DNA of 64,000 nt from Pyropia haitanensis (taxonomy: Eukaryota; Rhodophyta; Bangiophyceae; Bangiales; Bangiaceae). The stretch covers positions 62,001-126,000 of the forward strand of contig SDUX01000008.1 of assembly GCA_008729055.1 (NCBI GenBank), in the 5' to 3' direction. The translations under genes were made by a program, and so were the position numbers. This document shows positions 33,705 through 44,600 of this stretch, piece by piece (the first letter of the stretch is position 1; the number at the start of each line of letters is the position of its first letter). Below the pieces are notes generated by a model. The model was not told the DNA's origin. It saw only the letters and a list, made by a program, of their open reading frames with translations, and made no database searches.

Positions 33705-34068
33705 AGCAGAAGCCACAAGGCAACGTGTGGAAGAGGGGAGGCTTCTGAAGAGCCGAGGGGCATGAAGAGTGTGGCGGGAGGCGGCAGCCGCGCCAGGGTT
33801 CCTGTTCACGCACAGGCGCGTTCCAGCGGCGTACGAAATGGGGGACAAGATGATTGCAGGGACAGTGGTGCGTGGAAGTGGACGGAGCTGCCGGTAGCCA
33901 CGATTGATGGCACTCAGCTTGAGTCGCCGACCCCCTGGCAATCGTACCCGGGACGATGACAGCCGCTCAGCAATCTTGAAACGACAGACTGGCAGTTACA
34001 GTCGCTGCAGGCTAGTGCCACAGTAGTGCCCCAAGCCCACGTGGAGTAGGCGGGGACGCCGGCCGAGC
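33705..34068. other. Intergenic 3' region
   Basis: Between the HACD stop and the SAP-domain exon on the other strand. I see no gene or repeat here. Confidence 0.6.
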
Positions 34069-34364
34069 CTAGAAGAACAGGTCATGGGGAGCAGTCCCCC
34101 CCGCCGCCGCAGCGTCTGCCGCTTTCACCAAGTGCAGCCGCACGCGGGCCACCACTTCTGCTTTGCGGCTCCCCAAGGGTAGGCCGTGTGCGGTGCAGTA
34201 AACTTTCACCTGCGGGACGGTCTTGCGGTCAAGGCAGCCGTCCTCTCCCGGCCCTGCGTCGGCGTCAAAGGGCCCGACATCGGCCAGCGCCTCCTGCTTG
34301 ACCGCTGCCTCAGACGTTTTGATCGCCGCCTTTCCAGCAGCAGTGGGCTTCCTGTGTGGGCCAT
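34069..34364 (-). pseudogene. 3' exon of a Ku70-like gene (C-terminal SAP domain), 5' part missing
   Basis: Reading the minus strand from a 3' splice site (CCCATCAG, AG at 34366-34365) to a TAG at 34071-34069 gives about 98 residues. An acidic/Lys linker (AAVKQEALADVGPFDADAG) is followed by a SAP domain: KTVPQVKVYCTAHGLPLGS, RKAEVVARVRLHL. The spacing and the YCTAHGLP core resemble the C-terminal DNA-binding SAP domain of plant Ku70. No Ku core or further exon can be found upstream: within 300 bases on that strand lies the dispersed repeat (34656-34894), and beyond it the exportin gene on the other strand. It is therefore probably a truncated remnant, possibly cut by insertion of the repeat; other SAP proteins remain possible. 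Confidence 0.5.
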
Positions 34365-35689
34365 CTGATGGGCTTAGGTTCGAGTAAGTCCATCATGTCG
34401 GACAAATAGCACGGAATGAAGGGCTCTCTGGTCGGGTGTACCCAGTAGTTTCTGGAAGGCCTGCTCACATGGCGACGCACTGTCGCGGAACCGTGCATCA
34501 CTCCAGGTTAACTGTGACCGACTTATGCACGGGTTGCACGTTCCTCGACTGGGCCGAGTGAGAAACCCGTGCATCGCCTGCACGACTCGAGAATAGCTTG
34601 TGCATCGGCGGCTCGAGTTGCAAGCGTCCTCTTGCACTGCGATGTTGTCGTACGGCGGAGAACGACGTGCACGCCCTCTGGCGATATGGTCGAGGTCCAG
34701 TACGAGCACTAGTATGCCCTCCATGTATGGGTAGAAAATAAGTGCACCGGAGCCCGTGCACGGACGACTGAGCGGCGCTATAGGGCATACTTTTGAAAAT
34801 TCGGCCTCTGCGATACCGTAGAGGGGGGTTTGCACGCCGCTGCACGCCTGCGCACGCCCGATTCCGGCCAAATTTTGCTTTCCAGGGGTCCACGCTAGAG
34901 CTGGGGGGACCGCGGTGGACCCCCCCCACAGAGGCAATCTGGCGGGGTTGCAGTAGTCCCCCCAGGCCGAAAGAGGGTAGATTCTCGCAGCACCAGGGAT
35001 GCAGATTTCGGCACCAGCAAGGCGGGCAAGCCGCTTCACCGCACTGCCCGCTCGGCCCACTCAGGCACCGTGTCCGTCCCGCGGCAAACGACCGGCCACG
35101 TCGTGGTTGGCGGCCAGAGCCAGGGCAAGAGGCGTGTGCTGGGACGGGGCAGTGCTTTTGCTGTGTTGTACTTTCTTCCCCGTGTGCTGGCGGCCGCGGC
35201 CCCTGTTGCCCGATCCCCCGGCCGCACCGCGCACTCACCGCCACCGCCCGCGGCCGCGTGCGGGTGTTGGCATCGGGTCTGCTCGGGGGGGGTAGGGCAC
35301 TGGAGCGAGGCAGCAGGCGACGTCTCTGACAAGGTGACCCCGCCGGGCCGGTTGCGTTTTTTTTTCTTTTTGTGGGCTGCGGGCGTCGAGAGGCAGTCAG
35401 ACTCCGGTGGTGGTTGAGAGGCGGTGTCCTTGCCGCTGTCGTTCCCGTCGGCCGCCGCCGCCGTCCGTTGGCGCCGTGCCGCTGAGCGCCTCGTGCTGTC
35501 GCCCGCCGCCCGTGTCCACGTGCCGTCGTCGTTGGCGGCAGGCGTTTGCGGCTGGGGGTGCCGTTTTCTTGGTTGGCTAGTTGCTGTCTTTCCCTCTTTT
35601 TGTTCTTGGTTGCTCTCCGCGGCTTGGCGGCTGGGTCTGCGGCCGGCGGGCGTAGATCCGCCGCCCTTCTCGACCCGTTCTTTGCCGCC
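34365..35689. other. Intergenic with repeat copy 2; exportin-7 promoter side
   Basis: 34500-34655 has repeated GTGCA/TGCAC motifs that lead into the dispersed repeat. 34895-35689 is upstream of exportin-7, with a T-run at 35358-35372. No gene is recognised. Confidence 0.5.
34656..34894. repeat. Dispersed repeat, copy 2
   Basis: Gap-free match of the same length to 1-239. Similarity starts at least at 34656 (the window edge in copy 1) and stops after CCAGGGGTCCACG in both. Orientation is the same in both copies, about 34.7 kb apart. Confidence 0.85.
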
Positions 35690-38600
35690 ATGGCCGCCGT
35701 GTCGGGTGGTGGCGGCGGCGGCGGCGGCGGTGCCGGCGTCGGTGCGTCGCCGGCCGGCGCGGCGCCCGATGGCCTCGGCGGCGGCCCCGACGGCCTGGCC
35801 CGCGTGGAGCGGCTGTGCCAGCAGTTGTACCAGGGCACTGACCCGGCGTCGCGCGCCGAGGCAGAGGCGACGCTCCTGCCGCTCGCATCGTCGCCGCGGT
35901 TTGTGTCCCAGTGCTTGTGGATACTGGACAACTCTAGTGTACGTTTTTTTTTGGGGGGGCGGGGGCGCTCGGGGAATGGGGGTGGGGGGGCGGGGGGGAG
36001 TGGGGGTAGTGCTCGCTGGAGAGGGGCTTTGGGACGTGCGGTGGAATAGGGGGGGTGGGACGGTGTAGGCAAGGCTGTTTGTAGCGGCGGTACGCCGGGG
36101 GACCGTTTCGGAGGGTACGCTGAGGGGGCGCCGTCCACCCAGAGATGGAAGCCGACGCACCGTTGCGGGGCGGCTGTGCCAGGCGAGTGGGGGCTGCTGG
36201 GTGCCCGCGCTCCTTATCGGCTGGACGGCAGCCGCCGCATGGCGTGCCACGGTCGTGCGAGTCCGTGGCTTGGTACTGACAGGGGCAACTGCGGGGATGG
36301 TGGCGGTGAGGTGTTGAGGGCCGCTGTTTTTTTTCTTTGGTTTGTTGTGTTGTGTTGTTGTTGTTGTGTTTTTTTTTGTCTGTTCTTGTGCGTGTGTTTG
36401 GCGGGCGTTGGTGGTGGTGCCACAGGACCCATACGCGCAAAAGCTGGCCTCGTGGACGCTCATTCAGATTGTCACGCAGCACTGGGCGCAGCTGTCGACG
36501 CCGTCCCCACTAGAGGTAGGTTGTGCCAGCCCCGTGTGTTCACTCGGCCCGCGCGGCCGCCCTGCCGCTGCCACGCGCTCCTCCCCACCGTAGTGTGGCG
36601 TGCTTGCGCCCGCGCGTGGTCATAGCCTGGGTACGAGGGCCTCCGGTCGAGCGCTCGCGCCCTCATATGTTTGTGAATGCGCAATGCTGATGCGGTGTGC
36701 CTGCTGTTGGGGCGGCTCGAAAGGGGGTTGTCTCCTTGGCTTGGCACTCTGGACATGTATCTGACTCTCGTGCTGCTATTTGATGTTGTTTTGTCTCTGT
36801 TTATTCTGCATATGGCCTGGCCGGGATGCGTCTACGTGCGGTGCTCTGCTGGCGCTTTTGGTCTGTTTTGTCATGCTCCCGCGCGTGACTGGGCGGTGAT
36901 GTTGGTGGACGGGTAGTTGCGAAACTATATCTTGCGGTACCTGGCCAAATGTGGCCCCTCGCTGGCCTCTTTCGTTCTGATCGAGCTCAGCTCCCTGCTT
37001 GCTCGCCTGACCAAGCTGGGGTGGACCGCGGAGCCCGCCAACCGGACAATTGTGGACGATGTGTCGAGCTTTCTCGACGCATCGGAAGCGCATTGTGCGA
37101 TTGGTCTTGCCCTCCTCTCCCGTCTGGTGGCCGAGATGAACACGTCCGCGTCGCTTGCGTCTGCCGCGGCTGCCCGGCGGTCGTTGACGCACGCGCAGCA
37201 CCGCAAGGTGGCCAGCTCCTTTCGTGATGCCGTGCTGCTGCGCATCTTCAAGCTGTCCCTGAGCGCCCTAGCCAAGTTTGCTGCCGTGCCCGGCAAGCTC
37301 CGTGGCGGCGCGCTCGACGTGGCGCTGGCGTGTCTCAACTTTGACTTTATCGGCTCCTCCTTTGACGACACTGTGGAGGACGTTGGCACCATCCAAATGC
37401 CGGTGGCGTGGCGCTCAGTGGTGCAGGACCCAGACACGCTGTCGCTGTTCCTGGACGTGTACGTATCGTGCACGAATGGCGGTGGAGCCGACGCGGCGGG
37501 CGCCGGCGCCAGTGCCGACGCGGTGGACCCAGTGCAGTCTGCCAAGTGCCTTGACGCGCTGGTGCAGCTGGTCAGCGTGCGGCGCACGCTTTTTGCTTCG
37601 GACGACGCGCGGCTTGCGTATCTGCGCACCCACATGGTGGGCATGCTGTCCATCCTCCGGACCCGCCGGGGGCTGGACAACCATGACAACTACCACCACT
37701 TTTGCCGGTGGCTGACCCGTCTGAAGGCCAACTACCAGCTGGCGGAGCTCGTCACCACCGAGGGCTATGAGGAGTGGATCTCCCTCGTGTCCAGCTTTAC
37801 GCGGAACTCGCTGGCGTCGGATTGGCGCTGGGTAGGCGACTCGTTGTTTTACTTGCTGACGCTGTGGGCGCGACTGGTGGCGGCGATGCCCTATCTTAAG
37901 GGCGCTGCGCTGTCGCACCTCGACGTCCACGTGCAAGACATTGTGAAGGACTATGTTGGCTCACGGCTGCGGGCGCTGCGGGCAGACGCGGCCTCGGGAG
38001 ATGATGGGGACGAGACGGAGGAGTGCGCGGAGCAGCTCGACGCCATACCCGTCATTTTTAGGCTGCAGTATGACAAAACTGCCGCCTTTCTCGTTTCCGT
38101 CGTCGACCCGCTGTTGGAGCAGTACCAGGGCACCACGCGGACATTGGCGGCGTCGTTATCGGCGGGGCCCGCCGGTGCCGCCGTCGTATCATCAGCCCGA
38201 CGGCAGCTGGACGGCCTTCAGCGTGACCTCGGCTGGCTGGTCCGCGTGATTGGGACCGTTGTGGGCGGGCGTCTCAGCGCGTCGTCGTCTGAGAGCCAGG
38301 AGCTGACCGATGGCGAACTGTCTGCCCGCGTCTTCCAGCTGATGAGCTACTCGGTTGAGGCGGACCGAACGTCGCTGCCGGCACTGGCGGCCATAGGTGC
38401 GTCCGCCCCGGCTGGGCCGTTTGACTTGTCTCACGACAGCAGTGGCGCCGCGGGCGGGGAGTCGGCGCTCCGTGGCGCGGCTGTGCTGGACGAGGCGATC
38501 ATTGAGTTCACGCAGGCTTTCCGCAAGGCATACATTGGGGAGCAAGCAGTGGCTACCTCAAAGGTGTACGTCCGTATGGCGGAGCGGCTCGGCGTGGCCG

Positions 38601-40201
38601 ATCACATGGTTGTGCTTGACGTGGTGGCCACCAAAATCGCTGGCAACCTTCACCGCTACGGGGTGTCGGATGGGGAGGCGGTGGTCGCAAAGTCGCTGGC
38701 GTTGCTGGCTGACCTAGCTGACGGCTACTCGAGCAGCCGCCTGCTCGGCCGCTTGGCTACGGTGCGGCAGATGCTGGACAAGCATGGGGAGGACGTGTTC
38801 CCGTTTATGCGGGGACCCGACTCTCGGATGGGCCGCCACCGGACGACCTTCTACTGCACGCTCACCAAGATCCTGCTCAAGACCACGGCGGGTGACTCGG
38901 ACTGTGAGACCGCTCTCTCTCGCTTCTTTGAGCCGATGCGCTTGCGGTTGAGCCAGCTTGCGGCGGTACCGTCGGACGACGCCCTCGTAGGTGACAGCCT
39001 CATTCTGCGAGCCGGCGTGGGCGTGCTCCGTGATCTCCGTGGAGTGCTGTCCGCGACCACCTCTCGGCGGCACTACGTCACGCTTTGGGAGCTGCTGTAC
39101 CCCGTGCACATGCCCGTGCTGTTGCGTCTGGTGCGCGTGTACTCGGCTGCTGGTGTGCATACGGCATCGGTGACGGCGCTGAAGTTCTACTCGGAGCTGT
39201 CGCACAACAAGACCAAGCGGATTGTGTTTGACAATTCGAGCCCGGCGGGGATCTTGCTGTTCCGTGAGGTCTCGAAAGCTCTGGTCGCGTACGGTGCGTC
39301 GCCGCGGGTGCTGGCCGACGTCAGCGACGTGGTGGCGGCGGCGCGGAGAAAGGCGGAGATGGCCGAGCGCGGCGCCGGCCCAGGCAGCAGTATGGCGACG
39401 AGTGGCGGTGACTCAGCCGGCGGCGCGGGTGGTGGTGCTGGCGCTGCGGAGAGCCAGGCGTACGTGCGTGTGTACAAGGGCGCGTGGGTGTCCATGGCCG
39501 CGTTCTCGCGTGCGCTTGAAGGGGGCTACGTCAACTTTGGGGTGTTTGCGCTGTACGGGGACCCTGCCCTCGGAGATGCCCTCAACGTGGTGATGCGCCT
39601 GGCGACGGCCTTTCCGTTGGACGAGCTGCTGGCGTACCCCAAGGCTTCGCGTGCCTACTTTACCCTGCTCGACGTATTGTGCCAGCAGCACACGGGCGAC
39701 GTCTTCTCCCTCGACGCGCAATCCTTTGGCCACGTTGTGGCGTCGCTGCAGGAGGGCCTCCAGTCTCTCGAGGTGTGGATGTCGTCGGGCAGCGCCGTCT
39801 CGTTGGACCACCTGTCTGCCTACCGCTTCCGGATGCGCTCGCGCGAGGGTCCCGGCGGGGTGGCCGTTCGAGCGCAAGCAGAAGCGGCGCCCGAGCTCTT
39901 CCCCCGCGTGCTGGAGGTCCTCTTCTCCGTGGTGCTGGCCGAGGACTGCCCCAACCAGTGGAGCTTGTCACGACCGCTGCTCAGCCTCATCCTGAGCAAC
40001 GAAGAGGCCTTCCTGGCCATCCAAGAGCGGACCATTGCGAGCCAGACGACGGCCGAGGCGCGGACGGCGGTGGCCGAGGCGTTTGGCAAGCTGATGGCGG
40101 ACGTGCGGCCGAGCCTGGAGAGCAAGAACAAGGACAAGTTCACGCAGAACACGAGTATATTCCGGCACGCCATTCGTGCCATCACCAGCGGCGCGTCCTA
40201 A
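35690..40201 (+). CDS. XPO7: Exportin-7 (RanBP16-type karyopherin)
   Basis: Importin-beta superfamily nuclear export receptor that works with Ran-GTP. Three exons: 35690-35938, 36426-36515, 36917-40201, all in phase 0, giving 1207 residues against about 1090 in animals. Exon 1 has a Gly-rich start, then VERLCQQLYQGTDPASRAEA, matching the exportin-7 N-terminus. Exons 2-3 join PLE to LRNYILRYLAKCGPSLASFV and ARLTKLGW, the family signature. Further features are WRSVVQDPDTLSLF, LWELLYPVHMPVLLRLVRVY and the closing KNKDKFTQNTSIFR. All-helical HEAT-like character throughout. Ser/Gly/Ala-rich loops account for the extra length. Start ATG in a strong context (GCCGCCATGGCC). No frame break occurs in the 3.3-kb last exon. 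Confidence 0.95.
35939..36425 (+). other. Exportin-7 intron 1 (487 nt)
   Basis: GTACGT after the DNSS codons; ends GGTGCCACAG. It contains G- and T-rich tracts (36330-36380). Confidence 0.9.
36516..36916 (+). other. Exportin-7 intron 2 (401 nt)
   Basis: GTAGGT after PLE; ends GACGGGTAG before TTGCGAAAC. T-rich in its middle. Confidence 0.85.
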
Positions 40202-41681
40202 CGGCGAGGGGAGGGGTTTGTGGGTGGCACTCCTTTGTGCGGGGTGCTCTCATGTGCTGCTCCATTGGGTTTCTTGCACCTTGACTTTGTCCCGCGGCTG
40301 TTGTCCTCGACCAAGCGCCCGGTCGCAGCGGTTGCCGCGTCTGGCCACAGCCACATCCATTGTCGCTGGCGTGTGCGGTACCGCACCACATCCCAGCGCG
40401 TTTGAAACTGGAACACGGTGCTTGCTCCACCGGCCCAGGGACAGCCGGCGGGTGGGGAGGCGCAAGCAACGAGCATTGGCGCGTTGCAAGGCTTGGGAGG
40501 TCCTACGTTATTCCTTTTCCTCACGCGACTGCGTGCAGTGGGATGCGGGCGCTCAACGGCTCGCTCTCTCGTGTGCCGCCTCGCCACATTCCTTGCCAGG
40601 TGATCTGCCGTGGGAAAAGAAAAGCAGAAATGGGTGCTGCGGGTGCACGCCGCGCCTCCCGGCCCGATCCGATGATGCGCTCGAGCCGACCGGCTGAGAG
40701 GCTCGAGTGGATGATCGGCTGGTTCCGACAGACGTGGCGAGCACACGCGGCTCTCGCCCCCGTATTTCTCGTTCCTTGTCCGGCAAGTCGTAGCACGCTC
40801 CCACCGTGTGCTCTTAAAATACAACAACTTCTCACAATTGCCAGCGCCTTGCCACCGGCGCTGCTGGCCTGGTCATGGCATCGCCATGCTGCCGCGCGTC
40901 GGCCGGGCGGCCAAATTCGAGCACCGAGCGCCCGCAGGCCGCTTGGTCGGCCGCTGCCGCGAGTGTCACCCGCCGCAACGCATCGCGCCCGCGCGTCCCC
41001 CCCCCACCACCCCGCCACCTCCACCCCCCCACCCCCCCCATCCCCCCCCGCCGCCCTACCGCGGAGCCCTCTTCCCGTCGTCACCCAATGGTGGCACGTG
41101 TGTGCCTGCCCTTCCCCCCCCCCCCTGCTCTCCACCGACGAGCCGCCGCCGTGGATGGCGTCTGCGCTGGCGTTGCACGCCGGTGCGCCGGGCGGGCGGG
41201 CGCTCCTGCGCTCCGCGGATCCCCGCTCGGCCGCCGCGGCCGCCGCCGTGACCGCCCGCGGCAGCGGCAGCGGCACGTGCGGCGGTCGCCGGGGTGGTAG
41301 GGCCACGTCGGTTTTCCCCCGCCAAAGAGGGGGCCCCCCTTCCGCCCACCCGCCACCACCCCCCACCACCGTGCGCGCTGCCGCGCCGCCACCCGACCGC
41401 CCCGCTGGTGCGCGCGTCGGTGGCCAGCCGCGCCGCGCTGTGCCGCGCCGCGCCGCGCTGTGCCGCGCCGCGCCGCGCACGTGCCGCGCAACGCCGGCGG
41501 GGGTGCCGCGCCCGTCTTTTTTTTTTTGTGGTTTTTGTTTGTTTGTTTGTTTGTTTGTTTCCTTGCCCACGCCTCCGCCCCTGCGCGGCGGGCGCCAACC
41601 GCACCCGGCGCTGACGCGGTGCGCCGCCGCCTTTGACCGCCGCCGCCGCGGCAGCCGCCGGCGTTGTGGGCGGCCGACGGG
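40202..41681. other. Intergenic between exportin-7 and the membrane methyltransferase
   Basis: 40202-40830 is the moderate-composition 3' side of exportin-7. After 40980 come C-runs, a doubled CCGCGCCGCGCTGTG motif at 41430-41490, a T-run at 41517-41527 and a (GTTT)n array. No gene recognised. Confidence 0.5.
41531..41560. repeat. (GTTT)n microsatellite
   Basis: About six GTTT units directly after a T-run, 120 bases upstream of the next ATG. Confidence 0.9.
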
Positions 41682-44600
41682 ATGGGCGGCGGCCGGGGTG
41701 GCGGGTCGGCAGTGGCGGCAGAGGCGGCCGAGGCGGTCGAGTCGGCCGAGGCGGTGGCGGCGCGGCGGGCGGCGCAGCTGCGTGAGGTGCGGCTGCTGCT
41801 GTGGCGGGATGGGGGGGTCGTCGCCGCCGCCGCGGCTGGCGGCCGCCGCGGCCGCGGCGGCGGCAGCGGCGGCGGCGGCGGCGGCAGCGGCGATAGCCGC
41901 GGGAGCGGTGGCGGCGGCGGCGGCCGTGGCGGCGGCGGCGGTGCGGCGGCGGCGGCGGGGGCGGTCCCCCCCCACGCCTCTGGCCTTCCCCTCCTCGCGG
42001 GCCCGTCCCCGTCGGTGGGCGCCGACGGCGGCGCCACGCGGGCGGTGCTGCTGACGCTCCTCGGCACGCTGCTGCTGGCGGTGGCGGTCGCGTCGGCGCT
42101 GACGGGGCTGCCACGGCCGCACCACACGGGGGTGGCGGCGCGCAGTGGCGGGGGTGGTGGGGGTGGTGGGGGTGCCGGCGGTGGCCACCGCGGCGGCGGT
42201 GGCGGCGGTGGCGGCGGTGGCGGCGGCGGGGGTGGCGGTCATGTGACGCTCGACACGCTATCGGGGAACCACCGGGGGGGCGGCCTGGTGTTTCGCGTTG
42301 CGCTGTCGACGCCGCGGCCGCCGCGGACCGGCGCGGCGCCGCGGACGGGGCGGCGGGAGGAGGCGGTGGGGGCGGCAGGGGGCGGAGGAGGCGGAGGCGG
42401 AGGCGGCAGTGGCGGAGGAGGCGCCGCGCTGCTGCGACAGGTGGCACGTGTGGCGTCGGTGGGCGGCGCGCCGGGGGCGGCGAGCGGTGTACCGCGGGCG
42501 GCGGCACCCCTGCGGGGGGCCCCGCCGCCGTCGGCCGTGGCGCAGGCGACGACGGCGGCGGCCACCCCGAGCCGTCTCCCCGCAGTAGCGGGAGGAGTGG
42601 ACGAGTTGGACGCGCCGCCGGCGGCCACGGACGAGGCGGCGCCCGTCATGGACGACGGGCCACCGCCGGCGGTGCCCGCCGCTCCCCGCACTGGCCGGCG
42701 GCTCGCGGCGGTCGTCCCCGCCTCGGACGACGTGCCGTCGTCACCGTCGCCACCGCCGCCGCGTGACCGGCACGGCCGCCGCGCCGGCGCGGCCGCCGCC
42801 GGCGGTGCGGCGGCGCACGCGGCGTGGCCGGCCGCCGCTGGCGACATGGCGGCGGTGCCATGGTGGCCAGGCGGTCTCCCGCCGGCTGCGGAGGGAGCGG
42901 CGCCGCAGGATGACAAGGACGGCGGTGGCGGCGGCGGTGGCGGCAGCGGTGGCGGCGGCGGGGGGGCGGAGGGGGCGGCCGCCGCCTCGCGCCGGCGTGG
43001 CCGGCAGCTGACCGGCGTCGGGTCGCGGCTGGTGTCGGCGCTCGCTACGCTCGTCCGCCCCGACGGGGCGGCGGCGACGGCGGCGGCGGCGCCAGCGGCC
43101 GACCCCACCGGCGGCAGCCCCCCGCCCTCCTCGACGAGAGTATCCGCGCCGCCCGCACTGTCGGTGCGGCGGGTGCGGGTGGTGGCCGCGCCCCCGCCGA
43201 CAGTGGCGGCGGCGGTGGCGCCGCCGCCGCCCATGGGCGTGCCGCCCGCGGCGTCGGGGCCCCTGCCAATGGTGCGGCGGCGGTCACCGCTGCCGCCCGT
43301 TGTGTGGCGGGTGCCCGTCAAGCAGCGGGGCGGGACACCGCCCAGTGGCGGCGCGGCGACAGGGGGTGGTGGGGAGCGGCCCGCCGGTATGGCCGGCGCA
43401 CCCCTCCCAGGCGGTACTGGGGTTGGCGTCGTGGGTGGCGTCAGTGGCGGCGGTGGTGGCAGCGGCGGCGGCGGCGGCGGCGGCAGCAGCGTCGGTGGCG
43501 GCATGGATGCCACCGCGGGTGGCTATGGCGCTAGTGGCGAGCATGGTGGGCATACGGACGGTGGGTATCCACGAGCGCCCGCCGCGGTCCCGCGCCCCCC
43601 CGCACCCGCTCGAGGGCTGCCCAACGCCACGCACGTGGCGGCCAGGCCGCCACCGCGCCCGCGTTTGCCACCCACCGACGGCCACCCACCGCCCGCCTCG
43701 CCCGTGGCGGCCGACGCGGCGGCGGGCACGTCTACCGTCGCGGCGGACGTGCCGAGTCCGCCGGGTGGCGGCGAGTCCCCACCAGGGGGATCCCCCGTGC
43801 GTGGGGGGTCCTACGTACTGACGCCCGACGCGGTCGACCGGCTGGCCGCCGTCCTGCGCTCCGTGGCGACCGTGGCGGCGGCGGGCCACCCTCCCGGCGC
43901 CGACTCCCCCACCATCAAGAACGCCGCCGCCGCCGTGTCGGACCCACCGGGGGCGGCGACGGTGACCCCCTTTGCAAAGGACACGACCGCCGATGACATC
44001 CCGCCGCTGCCGCCGTCGCCGCCGCCGCCGACGCCACCGCCGCCGACGCCGACGCCGACGCCGCCGCCTCCGCCGTCGCCGCGGTCCACCCCCCCGCCAG
44101 CCGTGTGGCTGGCGCCCGTGCCGCCGCTGCGGGAGCCACGGAAGCCCCACCCGCCACCGCCGCCGCCGTCGGTCGTGCTGTCGACGGTGGCGGCCGCGGC
44201 GGCGGCCGCCGAGGCCGACGCGGCCGTTGCCGAGGCGGCCACGACGGCCGAGGAGGAGGCGGCTGCCGCGGAGGCTGCGGCGGCGGCCGACGCGCTCGCC
44301 GCCGCGTGGCACGGGCGTGCCCACGAGCCAGCGCAGGCGCTGGTGCCCGCGGCGGCCAGCCGAGGCGTCACCGCGCCGCCGGAATCGCCGGCGGTGGCGC
44401 CCGCCGCCGCCGCTGCCGCCCTCCCGGTCGCCGCCGCCGCGCCGGCCGCCGCCGTGCCGGCCGTGCAGCCGGCGGCGGTGGGCGCACCGGCGATGCCGCC
44501 GATGCCGCTGTCTTCGCCGCTGCCGCCACTCGTGGCACCCGCCGCGCCTGTCGTGCCGCAGCCGGTGCACCCACCCGTGGTGGTGCGGGCGCCGCTCGCG

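Noticed and set aside
34370..34392. GGTTCGAGTAAG resembling a T-arm
   Set aside because: The stem is too short and no anticodon or acceptor arm fits; it lies just before the SAP-domain exon.
34400..34505. CEQAFQKLL on the minus strand, like a retroelement RNase H tether motif
   Set aside because: The match is a few residues long with no reverse transcriptase or integrase motif nearby.
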